Below, in pieces: positions 1 to 10,999 of a stretch of DNA of 64,000 nt (its first letter is position 1; the number at the start of each line of letters is the position of its first letter). The notes below the pieces were generated by a model. It made no database searches and was not told where the DNA came from. It saw only the letters and a list, made by a program, of their open reading frames with translations. The stretch lies in assembly GCF_933775445.1 (NCBI RefSeq), contig NC_065874.1, positions 25,490,501 through 25,554,500 on the forward strand, in the 5' to 3' direction. A program made the translations under genes and the position numbers. The DNA comes from Argentina anserina. Lineage: Eukaryota > Streptophyta > Magnoliopsida > Rosales > Rosaceae.

Positions 1-591
1 CAAATCATAACAGTATATTATATAGCAAACTATATATATTCGTATTTATTTACCATTTATACAATATATACATAGTCCACTATATCCTATACATGTCATA
101 TTTCATAAACACCTGAAGAATTACGTACAATATTCTCACATCATATTGTACCATTTAAATCACATACTCATGCACAATTTTCCGTCACCGAAATGACTAT
201 TTTTAATGAATTAATAACAGTACGTAATTTAATGAACTATATATATATATGTACTTATTACCATTATACTGTATATATGTAGTTCACTAAATTATATACA
301 TGTTGTAATTCATTTGATAACACACTTGCAAAAATGTTGAATCACCACGAGGGTAGATTCGTAATTCAGTGAGATTTTACTCACCTTAACGACTCGAGCG
401 TAATTCCACAATTCCCGATGATAATTCATTTCCTCGATTTAACGATCACCTTGAAAAGATAAGAAAAGAATTTAGAATCGTTTCGTAAACCTTTAAATGC
501 CGAAACAGTAATAATCGATTACTGTTCAGCAATTTTCGGTTTTACGAAGTTACTGTTCACTATTCACGGTTACTGTACAATACTCAATTAA

Positions 592-733
592 TACGTATTT
601 CTGTACGTATAAGTACTATATACGTATTTCTGTACGTATAAATAATATATACGTATTTCTGTACGTATAAATATTAAATACGTATTTATGTACGTATAAA
701 TAATAATACGTATTTCTGTACGTATACGTACGA
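592..733. repeat. Five TACGTA-N6-TACGTA short palindromic repeats in the LTR
   Basis: Five tandem units of roughly 28-30 bases each contain TACGTA, a six-base spacer (mostly tttctg) and TACGTA again. TACGTA is itself a palindrome, so each unit can form a hairpin. The same array occurs at 7105-7246 in the other LTR. Its role is unknown. Confidence 0.85.
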
Positions 734-1394
734 TTTAAATGTAAATACAATCTCAGTAAATAAAATTTACTATTTACCTTTTACAAATTACTTTTTACAT
801 TTACTGAAAGTAATTTATATTTACATTTACCGAAGGTAAAATTTAATTACATTTACCGTAGTAAATAAAAATTACATTTACATTTACCGTACACAGTAAA
901 TTACCAAAATACCCTTCTGTCGAAATTGCTCACACCGCCTCACACGGCGGCGCGTGTGGCACACGCGCCACCTCCGGCCGGCCGCGCGTGGGGCCCACGC
1001 GCCGAGCCCAAAACCGGCGCGTGTGATGTCACCACCACTCCAAAACCCTCCTCCTTTCTCCCCTCTTCCTCTCTCCGGTCCTAGGCCGCCTCCTACTCCT
1101 CCCACGCTCCTCCACGCGCCGCCTCTAGGCGGCGGTAACCCTCCTTCCACCTCTCCCTCCGATCTCCACCAACAACCTCCCATTTCATCCAAAAAAAACA
1201 TCACACAACATCACAACCATGAATTAAAAGCCTCCTTACCTAGATCGGAGTCCAAAACCGTCGGGAACGTTTGAAAGGAGCTTCCTCTTCATTGTGGCTC
1301 CTTGGCGGCAGGAGGAGGCTCGGCGTGCTCGAGGTGGTGGTAGGGGTCTTGCGATTCCCAAGGACGGTGGTGAGGTGCAGCTGCTCGGTGAGGA

Positions 1395-1640
1395 GAGGGA
1401 GAGGGAGAGGGAGAGGGAGAGGGAGAAAGCCGAGAGAGGGAGAGGGAGAAAGAGAGAACCGAGAGAGTGAAGAGAGAATGAGAGAAAAGAGAGAGAAAAG
1501 AGAGAAAAGAGAGAAAAGAGAGAGAAAAGAGAGAAAAGAGAGAAAAGAAAGAGAAAAGAAAGAGAAAAGAGAGAAAAGAAAGAGAAAAGAAAGAGAAAAG
1601 AAAGAGAGAAGAAAGAGAGGGGCGGCGGAAGAGAGAGGGG
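1395..1640. repeat. GA-rich low-complexity tract in the 3' LTR
   Basis: The stretch is almost pure purine, built from gagagg and gagaaaa-type units. The matching tract at about 7905-8095 is some 50 bases shorter, which accounts for most of the length difference between the two LTRs. This fits replication slippage. Lys/Glu/Arg-rich ORFs here are not genes. Confidence 0.9.
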
Positions 1641-2021
1641 AGAGAGAAGAGGGTTTCTGAAAATAGAAACCCTACTTCACAAAATGTCCTTTATACCCCC
1701 CTTTAAAATCGGAAACTATCTTCCGTCAATAATAAATTTTACACACAACGTCCGATTCGAACGCGTCACATATCCACGAACTCGTATCGACGAGCTCTAC
1801 AACTTTCGTGAAGAAAGTTTTCGCAACCGAGCGACGGAATAAAAGTCGATAATTTCGTTCGGAAACGTAACGTTTTTCTTAATAAACGTTCCGAAAACGT
1901 TTCCGTTTTTTTTTTCGTTTCAAAACATCGCAAACAATCACATTCGGTTTAAATCAAACTTCACGACTTAATAGAATTTTAAATTATACCAAATATTGTT
2001 TTAGAATTTAGGGTTATTACA

Positions 2022-2034
2022 ATCTACCCTCCTT
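2022..2034 (-). other. Polypurine tract of the Tekay-like element
   Basis: Read on the minus strand this is aaggagggtagat, immediately followed by the LTR start TGTAATAACCC. Purine runs at this position prime plus-strand DNA synthesis in LTR retrotransposons. It fixes the element's orientation as minus. Confidence 0.85.
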
Positions 2035-2061
2035 AAATGAATTTCGTCCCGAAATTCAAGC

Positions 2062-2716
2062 TCACTCAACAAACAATTGTGGATATCTGGTCATCATGTC
2101 TGACTCTAGCTCCCAAGATGCATCACCCTCGTCATGGTGACTCCACAATACCTTGACTAGCTCCACGTCTTTCCTCCGAAGCCTCTTTGTGGACCTATCC
2201 AAAATACGAACCGGCTCGACAACAAATGTAGCATTATCCTTCACCTCAATGGTGCTATGATCAATCACATGTGACTCGTCTGGTACATACTTCCTCAACA
2301 TGGAAATGTGGAAGACGTTGTGAACCCCCGACATGCTAGTAGGCAAGGCTAGTCGATAAGCTAGTTCGCCCACCTTCTCAAATATCTCAAAAGGTCCAAC
2401 GTACCTCGGAGCCAACTTTCCCTTCTTGCCAAATCTCACTACACCCCTCATAGGTGAAACTTTCAAGAACACATGATCACCGATCTCAAATTCTATGTCT
2501 TCTCTTCAAGTCTGCATAGCTCTTCTGTCTGCTCTGTGCGGTCCGGATTCTATTCCGAGTGATCGAGATCTTCTCATTGGTTTCCTGAACCACCTCTGGG
2601 CCCATCAGTGCCTCATCACCAACTTCGGCCCAACAGATCGGAGATCGACATGGTCTACCATAAGTGCCTCATAGGGTACCATGTCGATGCTGGAATGGTA
2701 ACTGTCGTGCATGATA
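2062..2716 (-). pseudogene. Integrase C-terminus with GPY/F and chromodomain-like end, Tekay-like
   Basis: The open part (2062-2472, 136 codons) reads through a GPY/F module (YVGPFEIFEKVGELAYRLALP, one residue run shortened here to its core GPFEI) and ends with a chromodomain-like segment containing LVKVLW, SWELE and YPQLF. Together these are the C-terminus of Tekay/Del-type Ty3 integrases. Upstream to about 2716 the similarity continues in other frames, with recognisable HSSI.M.PYEAL and SYAD..R pieces split by frameshifts and a stop. The catalytic core is absent. The frame ends about 40 bases before the LTR, as in intact relatives. The gene is dead. Confidence 0.85.
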
Positions 2717-5428
2717 CCCACCCAAGTACCCTATTTGTATCGGCAACACGATAAGGAAATCTTAACTCATCGAGTTCACAACCACCACAGAATCACCACC
2801 TTGGACTAAGAATTACTCTCAAACAGTTCACCAGAGAATTGACTAATATACGCAAAAGGTTGTAGCAAATTCTACCACCACCACAAGAGAGAGATGCATC
2901 ACGCATCCTACCCCTCTCATCAAAACTTACCGTCGAAAATTAATTTCAGCTTCTTGCTTTCCTGAGTGGTGTGCCATAATTTACAAGTCAGACCAAGGTG
3001 GTATTTATCCCACAACGGTGGAACATGAAAATTAAGCGAATTTATAGCGCAAAATCCTACAAGGCCGCGACCGCGATATACTTTACCCCCTAGTTCATAC
3101 CTGCCTCAAATTCATGACATACGATCCCACACAAACGCCCCAGTGGCATTATCTAACATATTGATTTCCCCCACTGTCGTAGTACTAAAAAGTTCTGCAA
3201 TTAATTCAACAACAGAAGCTGGTTATTGGGTCTATTGTCTCCTCAAAATCAACCCAAAAATGGTTGTTACACCACCACTCTAAACAGTTGTTTCTTTACT
3301 TTCATTAAGAACTCTCATGGCCGACACATTCGGCCAACATAACTTCTCCGCAAACAGCAATATAATTGATTACTCTTTATCGTAGAATTATCCATTATTG
3401 AACACTTCAGTCAACTTCGTCTTATCCAACAATAATAATCTGATGCATAGAGGGAAGAAGAGCATCTAAGTCTCCCCATACTAACACCACTTGCACTTGA
3501 AAAGAAAATTTGATTCTCAACCATTTCTTTACCGGTTGGAATGTGCTTGTCACAAAAAAATTCGTCAAAACACCTTTAAGCTAAGGTCATCTCATACCTT
3601 ACCTTCAATAGAGTTACTTCACCGCCATTGCGTCTCATTTGGACTTGTGGCATTGTGAAGTTCCAATCCCCAACACCACAATAATTAAATCCTGGAAGAT
3701 CAGTGTTCACATTTAAATGCTCATCTAGCAAATAATTAAATCATATCGCCACATTGAGATTTCTCCATCACCTTATATTTCTTGCTCACCCAAGAACAAT
3801 GCGTAACATCAATTATCTATAGCCGAACCAAAACAAGAATGTCACGTCAACAAAATGTGAATCCCATTTCTTGTATTACCACTTATGGACGTATCATACG
3901 CCCTACCACTCTGTTACCAATATCCTTAGAGATGCTAGTCACAAAAATTTTCGTTAACCACCTCCAACCTATGGTCTACACATCTTTTACGTGACCATGA
4001 TATCTCAACCTTGTTAGGCTTCAACTTAGATTAGTTGCATAATAAAAATCTAGTCCTCAACATTTAAACACTGAACATCCCTCAACGTAGGGTCAACGCT
4101 CTCTATCAAGACTCCTTGACAGTTCTCTGCCCTGATAGGAAACTATATACTCAAACATGTTAGCATTCCAGTATCTGGATCGCTTGTCAAACTCAGAGAG
4201 TATTGTAGCCTCTCTAAACTGATCGCACCAGTCATTAAGTCCTGGAATTCATTTGTCCCATCCATACGGCGTCTTCGTTATAGGTGCTATAACACAGTGT
4301 CTCCGGAACGTCTCACTTTACTCAGACCTCACAACGATCTGTGATAGTTACTTCAGATCCACATACTCAACATATGCTATGACTCAAGCTCTCATGGCAT
4401 TATCCGACTCGAGTCAGAGATATGACACTCTGGTTTCCTGGGTCTACGAAAGAACCCACCATGTCAAAACAATCAATCACCGCGTACTGCGGCCTCAACC
4501 AATCGATTCCTCAGATCACATAATCACCGAGTACTGCGGCCTCAACCAATCGATTCCTCAGATCACATCATCACCGAGTACTGCGGCCTCAACCAACCGA
4601 TTCCTCAGATCACATCATCACCGAGTACTGCGGCCTCAACCAATCGATTCCTCAGATCACATCATAGTGTGGTCCGGAATCACTATCAAATAAGCAGAGA
4701 ACTCTCTACTTCCAATCACAAGAGGATAAGCCTTTCATTGTCTCCAATTTCGAGGAACACTCCAAAAGTGAAGTGACACATAAAGAGTTCCCATAGGCGT
4801 AGGAATCAATCCTAACCCCTCCACTGCCAACTATCAATAAACGAATGTGGCTATCATCGTCTTCTCTAACTCAGAGTACTCAATCATTACCAAGTAAGTC
4901 CCAATACTCTCGATCCGATTGTCCGCTACCACATGATCCAAGCGTCATGAAATGACAGCACTAGCAGCTCACTCATGTCCTTGATCAACCTCAACCCACG
5001 ACTATCGTTTCTAACGACAGCAACAAGGTCAACTCGTCTTTCCAGTGGAGCAGCCTCCTCATAAAGGTTCTCCACATTGCGGACTCAGCCTGCAGCCCTA
5101 ACTCGGCCTCGACCTCTTGTCCGTCATCGACCCTGACCACGTCCATTTTCTAAATTCATCACCATTCAACAATTAACACTCAGTCATACATGTGAAGTCT
5201 CGAATTCAATAAAATAGATCCAACCAATATCAATCATGTAATTTCAGAAGAAGGTGAATCATCGGAGTATCGTCACAATACTCTCTACAGGACCAAACCA
5301 TAAGGTGTGGCTCCTGACACTGTCGCGTACCCGACGACATATCAATACCGAGGAGCATGTGATGGGAGCCCGCCTGCAGTCGGATCATCGCTCCCGGATG
5401 ATATTGATAATCGCCAAATACACACTTA
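2717..5428 (-). mobile_element. Decayed internal region of the Tekay-like element
   Basis: This is 2.7 kb between the integrase remnant and the primer binding site. No protease, reverse transcriptase or RNase H motif could be recognised on either strand. A possible gag start on the minus strand lies near 5146, where an Arg/Gly-rich reading is broken by stops; this is weak. The region holds the 47-base tandem repeat at 4484-4670. The interior is either heavily decayed or belongs to a non-autonomous derivative. Confidence 0.6.
4484..4670. repeat. Four tandem copies of a 47-base unit
   Basis: The unit starts gtactgcggcctcaacc and recurs at 4484, 4531, 4578 and 4625, exactly 47 bases apart, with only a few substitutions. 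Because 47 is not a multiple of three, the open frame through it (4253-4693) is probably chance. Confidence 0.9.
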
Positions 5429-5441
5429 GGCTCTGATACCA
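5429..5441 (-). other. Primer binding site, tRNA-iMet type (Tekay-like element)
   Basis: The minus strand reads TGGTATCAGAGCC, the standard plant primer binding site complementary to the 3' end of initiator methionine tRNA. It lies two bases inside the LTR that ends at 5444. This shows the right-hand LTR is the 5' LTR and the element runs leftward. Confidence 0.9.
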
Positions 5442-5443
5442 AC

Positions 5444-8400
5444 TGTAACGACCCCAAGATTTCGAGCTTAAAAACTCAAAATTCTAAAGTCGTTAAACAC
5501 AAAATAATCTCAATAAAATCGAAATCATTTAAGTGCACAGCGGATCATCACTGAGTTATCAATACAACTCAGAAAACCAATTATTACAACCCAAATTTAT
5601 AATTTACATTACGTAAGTTAGAATGTAATAATCCTCACAATCTCTCACAAAATAGTCACACAAAATCCTCACACAAGCTGGAGGTAAATCACTTCATGTT
5701 CTCTGAGCGGTCCGTCAATTCCCGCTAATCTACACCTGCGGAGTCATCCACTACACCATCGAATTGGTGCACCGGGATTGTAAACACAAACCCGGTAAGC
5801 TTTACAGCTCGTATGAGTAAAATCAAAATATAATTCGCATATCAAAATATACGAAAGATCACAAAACAACAAATATAAATGCCCTCATGAGTCACTCGTC
5901 AGCCCATCTGGTTGACCCAAAGAAATATGAAATAAAACGTTCATGAGGAAATTAGGTAACCCTTCTGGTTACTCAATGCATTTATAATACGGGTACCAAG
6001 AAGGCTGGTACACATCTGTTACCCCTCTCGTAATACACCGTTGATATTGGATAGCCACCCGCTACCCAACATCCAAAATACACCGAGTACCCATGAGCAG
6101 ATAACCACCCGTTACCTCACATGCAGTACTAAGGCAGACAGACTAGAGCTCTAACTGTATCGTAACTTTCGCCCGGCCAAAGGCTAGGTTCCGACTTGCC
6201 AAACACGTACAATAATCTCACATCATATTGTACCAATCACGTCCGAAGACAAATCGACATTTTAACAATCTCAATGTTAAAAATCACGTACAATAATCTC
6301 ACATCATATTGTACCAAAAAAACATGTCCGAAGACAAATCAACATTTTAACAATCTCAATGTTAAAATCACGTACAATAATCTCACATCATATTGTACCA
6401 CACATCACGTCCGAAGACAAATCACACTTTTTAACATTCTCCGTGATAAAATCATGTACAATAATCACTCATCATATTGTACGTTTTAAAACTTTCACGA
6501 TATCACCACAATACAAATCATAACAGTATATTATATAGCAAACTATATATATTCGTATTTATTTACCATTTATACAATATATACATAGTCCACTATATCC
6601 TATACATGTCATATTTCATAAACACCTGAAGAATTACGTACAATATTCTCACATCATATTGTACCATTTAAATCACATACTCATGCACAATTTTCCGTCA
6701 CCGAAATGACTATTTTTAATGAATTAATAACAGTACGTAATTTAATGAACTATATATATATATGTACTTATTACCATTATACTGTATATATGTAGTTCAC
6801 TAAATTATATACATGTTGTAATTCATTTGATAACACACTTGCAAAAATGTTGAATCACCACGAGGGTAGATTCGTAATTCAGTGAGATTTTACTCACCTT
6901 AACGACTCGAGCGTAATTCCACAATTCCCGATGATAATTCATTTCCTCGATTTAACGATCACCTTGAAAAGATAAGAAAAGAATTTAGAATCGTTTCGTA
7001 AACCTTTAAATGCCGAAACAGTAATAATCGATTACTGTTCAGCAATTTTCGGTTTTACGAAGTTACTGTTCACTATTCACGGTTACTGTACAATACTCAA
7101 TTAATACGTATTTCTGTACGTATAAGTACTATATACGTATTTCTGTACGTATAAATAATATATACGTATTTCTGTACGTATAAATATTAAATACGTATTT
7201 ATGTACGTATAAATAATAATACGTATTTCTGTACGTATACGTACGATTTAAATGTAAATACAATCTCAGTAAATAAAATTTACTATTTACCTTTTACAAA
7301 TTACTTTTTACATTTACTGAAAGTAATTTATATTTACATTTACCGAAGGTAAAATTTAATTACATTTACCGTAGTAAATAAAAATTACATTTACATTTAC
7401 CGTACACAGTAAATTACCAAAATACCCTTCTGTCGAAATTGCTCACACCGCCTCACACGGCGGCGCGTGTGGCACACGCGCCACCTCCGGCCGGCCGCGC
7501 GTGGGGCCCACGCGCCGAGCCCAAAACCGGCGCGTGTGATGTCACCACCACTCCAAAACCCTCCTCCTTTCTCCCCTCTTCCTCTCTCCGGTCCTAGGCC
7601 GCCTCCTACTCCTCCCACGCTCCTCCACGCGCCGCCTCTAGGCGGCGGTAACCCTCCTTCCACCTCTCCCTCCGATCTCCACCAACAACCTCCCATTTCA
7701 TCCAAAAAAAACATCACACAACATCACAACCATGAATTAAAAGCCTCCTTACCTAGATCGGAGTCCAAAACCGTCGGGAACGTTTGAAAGGAGCTTCCTC
7801 TTCGTTGTGGCTCCTTGGCGCCAGGAGGAGGCTCGGCGTGCTCGAGGTGGTGGTAGGGGTCTTGCGATTCCCAAGGACGGTGGTGAGGTGCAGCTGCTCG
7901 GTGAGGAGAGGGAGAGGGAGAAAGCCGAGAGAGGGAGATGGAGAAAGAGAGAACCGAGAGAGTGAAGAGAGAATGAGAGAAAAGAGAGAGAAAAGAGAGA
8001 AAAGAGAGAAAAGAGAGAGAAAAGAGAGAAAAGAGAGAAAAGAAAGAGAAAAGAAAGAGAGAAGAAAGGGAGAAGAAAGAGAGGGGCGGCGGAAGAGAGA
8101 GGGGAGAGAGAAGAGGGTTTCTGAAAATAGAAACCCTACTTCACAAAATGTCCTTTATACCCCCCTTTAAAATCGGAAACTATCTTCCGTCAATAATAAA
8201 TTTTACACACAACATCCGATTCGAACGCGTCACATATCCACGAACTCGTATCGACGAGCTCTACAACTTTCGTGAAGAAAGTTTTCGCAACCGAGCGACG
8301 GAATAAAAGTCGATAATTTCGTTCGGAAACGTAACATTTTTCTTAATAAACGTTCCGAAAACGTTTCCGTTTTTTTTTTCGTTTCAAAACATCGCAAACA

Positions 8401-8485
8401 ATCACATTCGGTTTAAATCAAACTTCACGACTTAATAGAATTTTAAATTATACCAAATATTGTTTTGGAATTTAGGGTTATTACA
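5444..8485 (-). mobile_element. 5' LTR of the Tekay-like Ty3 retrotransposon, complete
   Basis: The LTR is 3042 bases long. It runs on the minus strand from TGTAATAACCC (8485) to CGTTACA (5444), with TG/CA ends. 6514-8485 matches window positions 1-2021. It inserted into a kiwellin gene: sequence from 8486 is the second half of that gene. The expected 5-base target duplication on this side would be ttacg (8486-8490); its partner lies outside the window. LTR subrepeats are at 6204-6485 and 7105-7246. Confidence 0.92.
6204..6485. repeat. 81-84 base tandem repeat inside the 5' LTR
   Basis: The motif acgtacaataatctcacatc followed by atattgtacc starts at about 6204, 6285, 6369 and, more diverged, 6453. 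Each unit also carries a copy of gtccgaagacaaatc. A further diverged copy of the motif lies about 150 bases downstream. The ORF over it (6196-6489) simply translates the repeat. Confidence 0.85.
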
Positions 8486-8768
8486 TTACGAAAGATATGT
8501 TTAAGGAGTGAGCGGGCTGTGGCACTTTCCACTGGATGGTTCAATAATAAATCGAGATGTGGGAAGATGATAAGAATTACAGCAAGTATGGAAAGACTAC
8601 GACGGCGAAAGTGGTAAATGAATGTGACTCGCGAGCTGGTTGTGATAGGAGCATGCAGGTCAGCCCCCTTGCAAGAATAATATCGTAGATGCTTCTGGAG
8701 CTGTGTGGAATGCTTTGGGACTCAATCAGGATTTGGGTGTTGTGTCGGTGACTTGGTCCATGGCATGA
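8486..8768 (+). pseudogene. Kiwellin pseudogene 1, C-terminal half, cut by the LTR element
   Basis: The sequence aligns with the second half of the intact kiwellin at 10436-10945, from about the [15 protein letters not shown] region to the final TWSMA and stop. A one-base indel near 8590 and a shift near 8655 break the frame. The 5' half is missing because the Tekay-like LTR ends exactly at 8485; it would lie left of the window. The downstream 3' flank also resembles that of the intact gene, including a shared ggaataaatgg. It is a disrupted paralogue in the same orientation as the intact gene. Confidence 0.88.
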
Positions 8769-9083
8769 TTAGCTTGCTAGCTACTATAGCAGCATATGCA
8801 CCTTCAGCTAGATAGTTATATATATGTATACATAATTTAAGGATCAAGATCGAACTATCTATATCTGGATATCATGTCTGGTATTGTTTGGAATAAATGG
8901 CAATATATACGCTAACCAATTAATACTGTTGATGTTCGTGTTTGTTAAACGTGGTGAGCTTAATATTTCCAATGCATGGAGATCTTGTATATATGGACGT
9001 ATACGTACGACTTGAATATCAAATTACATGTGATTATATTATTTATCACTTCTGCAGAGTACATAGTACAAAATAATATTCTT
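8769..9083. other. 3' flank of kiwellin pseudogene 1
   Basis: This is AT-rich non-coding sequence with similarity near its start to the 3' flank of the intact kiwellin. A probable poly(A) signal context, ggaataaatgg, is shared by both. Nothing else was recognised. Confidence 0.5.
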
Positions 9084-9092
9084 GTCAATTAT

Positions 9093-9543
9093 AATGTTTT
9101 AAAAAGCGAAAACGTACCCAAGACGTTTTCTTGAGAACATTGAGCCTTAAAATTTGAGATGCATAAAGCGTAAGCCTTATGTTATAAAAAAATAGTAGTT
9201 AAATGTGTAAATATATAATTATGCACATACAAAAAAGAATAAATATACATAAGAACTTACCAATTTATTACATTTAGATATAATAAAATTCATAATCCAA
9301 ACGTTTTAGATAGTTTTCATCAAATTAAACACATTATATAAATAAATATAAAAATATACCTAAAAAGATTATTTTCTAAAGCGTAGTAAAATGCGTAAAA
9401 GACGTGAAAAATGTAACATAAGGCGTAAAAGGCATAAGCTTTTTAAGCCTCAGTGCCCAGACCGAAAAACAGAGGCGTTATATAAGTAGCCTTAAACTTT
9501 TTAAGCCTCCGGCGAACCTTGAGGCGAGTTTTTTAAAACATTG
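9093..9543. mobile_element. Mutator-like non-autonomous element, copy A
   Basis: The element is about 450 bases and is bounded by inverted aatgttttaaaaa termini. It is flanked by an identical 9-base direct repeat, gtcaattat (9084-9092 and 9544-9552). A 9-base target duplication is typical of Mutator-like elements. It has no coding capacity. An inverted copy (23166-23604) carries its own different flanks. The subterminal regions are rich in gcgt/aagcct motifs. Confidence 0.8.
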
Positions 9544-9629
9544 GTCAATTATCATCGAGTTAAATGAAAATTCTTTAGTATTTCTGGCATCGATCACTTT
9601 CCCTGGTCTTCAGTTTATTTCCCTGGGAC

Positions 9630-9822
9630 TCCAATGCTCCATCTGTATCTCCTCCTGCGAAAATTAAACCTTCGACGACCATCTCCTCCTTCCATACTAC
9701 AGAACAACATATGCAACTGCAACCCTGCAGATGTTGGAACTCAGACATGCGGCAGCGATAGTGCAGAGTCTAGCCCTAAGCCGAGTAATTGTAAATGCGC
9801 GCTCGGGCAATCTAGCTTATAA
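9630..9822 (+). pseudogene. Possible kiwellin N-terminal (kissper-type) fragment
   Basis: The reading CNCNPADVGTQTC and the following Ser/Pro-rich stretch resemble the kissper segment of kiwellins. It also resembles the same part of pseudogene 6 in this window (CNDDPDVGTHIC). At nucleotide level the match is clearest over gatgttggaactca and atgcggcag (about 9730-9765). No signal peptide or downstream barrel domain follows in frame. It lies about 610 bases upstream of the intact gene in the same orientation. It may be the remnant of another long-form copy. The match is short, so this is tentative. Confidence 0.45.
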
Positions 9823-10335
9823 TAGAAGTTTTACATTACTCTATGCTCTGCCATTCACAAACTAAAGCGTACGCCTCCTCTTAACAAGTACTTCACCTGA
9901 CACATTCGCATTTTATAATTGCTTCTCTTTCTTTCGACACTGTTAATTTTCAGAAATAGAAAACTATGCTAGAAACGAATTCGAGACACGGTCATCACAG
10001 TGAAATTAACAATTAATACAAATCTTATCATCGAAAAAACTATTTATACAAGTCATCACTGCATGACATCATAATTTGCTCTGCAAATAAGAGATGAGAA
10101 CAAACTTAACAAAAGTAGATTAACTAAGGACGGACATGCATGTACGTATGAAATAATGTTGAAATAAATGGTGCCAAACCCTATATACAATAAGGAGGCT
10201 AGGCAACTGAAGAAACTTTAGCAACTAATACGAAGGTTAGGCACGAATTTCCAGAAATTGCAAGCTTAAGTCCCAAGTTAGACCTGAAATATGCACGTCT
10301 GAATTGAAGATATAATCAGACTATAATAAATTGTT
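9823..10335. other. Upstream region of the intact kiwellin gene
   Basis: No coding sequence is seen. The last 200-300 bases are recognisably shared with the upstream region of kiwellin pseudogene 5 (23034-23165 and again after 23605, reverse strand). They therefore behave as a conserved promoter region. Confidence 0.55.
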
Positions 10336-10359
10336 AGGTATATATATGATTTTCATTAG

Positions 10360-10366
10360 TATAAAT
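10360..10366 (+). promoter_or_regulatory. Candidate TATA box of the kiwellin gene
   Basis: The motif tataaat lies about 75 bases before the chosen ATG, which would give a start site near 10390-10395 and a short leader. A tatatata stretch at 10338-10346 is an alternative. Pseudogene 5 keeps a similar block at this place. Confidence 0.35.
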
Positions 10367-10435
10367 GTAAGTGCATGCAATCCCTTTTCTCACACCCTGC
10401 ACATTGCTCGATCATTTGCACTAATATTTTCACAG

Positions 10436-10945
10436 ATGGCAAGTTTGAAGTTGTTCGTTTCTCTTTCCCTCATTGTCGCTATCATCACCTTCCCTCACCC
10501 ATCCAGCGCACAAACTTGTAATCCCTCAGGGACTCTGGTTTGCAAAGGGAAGTCATACCCTAAATATACATGTTCACCGCCTGTAACATCATCCACCAAA
10601 GCCCTGCTCACACACAACGATTTCAGCGAAGGCGGTGATGGGGGAGGACCGTCATACTGTACCGGAAAATATCATTCAAATAGTGAGCGGGTTGTGGCAC
10701 TTTCGACTGGATGGTTTGATAATAAAAAGAGATGTGGGAAGATGATAAAAATCACAGCAAGTAACGGAAAGACTACGACCGCGAAAGTGGTGGACGAATG
10801 TGATTCTCGTGCTGGATGTGATAAGGAGCATGCCGGTCAGCCACCGTGTAGGAACAACATCGTAGATGGGTCTGCGGCTGTGTGGAAGGCTTTGGGACTC
10901 AATCAAGATCTGGGTGTTGTCCCGGTGACTTGGTCCATGGCATAG
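10436..10945 (+). CDS. Kiwellin / ripening-related protein, short form, intact
   Basis: The protein has 169 residues and no intron. The start at 10436 is preferred over the ATG at 10331 because it opens directly into a signal peptide ([19 protein letters not shown], cleavage near residue 25, before QTC) and because pseudogene 5 starts at the same MASLKLFV. The mature part contains the kiwellin core: [73 protein letters not shown] and a TWSMA end. Eight cysteines would allow four disulfides. Kiwellins are secreted double-psi beta-barrel proteins of fruit and apoplast; a maize member binds and inhibits a fungal chorismate mutase effector. The N-terminal kissper segment of long kiwellins is absent. 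Family membership is near certain; the role in this plant is inferred. Confidence 0.95.
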   Translation: MASLKLFVSLSLIVAIITFPHPSSAQTCNPSGTLVCKGKSYPKYTCSPPVTSSTKALLTHNDFSEGGDGGGPSYCTGKYHSNSERVVALSTGWFDNKKRCGKMIKITASNGKTTTAKVVDECDSRAGCDKEHAGQPPCRNNIVDGSAAVWKALGLNQDLGVVPVTWSMA

Positions 10946-10987
10946 ATAGCTTAATTAGCTACTATGGTAACATCTGCAGCTCAGCTA

Positions 10988-10993
10988 AATAAA
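10988..10993 (+). terminator. Candidate poly(A) signal of the kiwellin gene
   Basis: The motif aataaa lies 43 bases after the stop codon. A second candidate, in ggaataaatgg near 11060, is conserved after pseudogene 1 and may be the real one. Confidence 0.35.
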
Positions 10994-10999
10994 TTCATG

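Larger units (their letters stand above)
1..2021 (-). mobile_element. 3' LTR of Tekay-like Ty3 retrotransposon (cut by window edge)
   Basis: This block repeats almost base for base at 6514-8485, so the two are the LTRs of one element. On the minus strand the LTR begins TGTAATAACCC at 2021, directly after a purine tract (the rc of 2022-2034), which makes it the 3' LTR. Its left third lies outside the window. By eye it differs from the other copy at only about half a dozen bases plus a length change in the GA-rich tract at 1395-1640. The LTR carries five TACGTA-N6-TACGTA units, a GC-rich stretch (about 940-1150) and the GA tract. ORFs in these parts are compositional artefacts. Confidence 0.9.

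Noticed and set aside
884..1274. Overlapping 106-codon ORFs on both strands in the LTR, repeated at 7397-7787
   Set aside because: They come from a GC-rich, stop-poor stretch of LTR. No domain is seen, and both strands are equally open.
1271..1660. Lys/Glu/Arg-rich ORF of 129 codons in the LTR, and its twin at 7784-8170
   Set aside because: It is a translation of a GA-rich low-complexity tract, its length changes between the two LTRs, and it lies within the LTR.
4484..4670. CRISPR-like regular repeat
   Set aside because: The units are directly adjacent with no unique spacers, and the DNA is eukaryotic nuclear.
6196..6489. 97-codon ORF with repeated TYNNLTSYC
   Set aside because: It is a translated 81-84 base tandem repeat in the LTR.
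10331..10435. N-terminal extension of the intact kiwellin from the ATG at 10331
   Set aside because: It lacks similarity to kiwellins, overlaps the TATA region, and would place the signal peptide internally. Pseudogene 5 supports the start at 10436.
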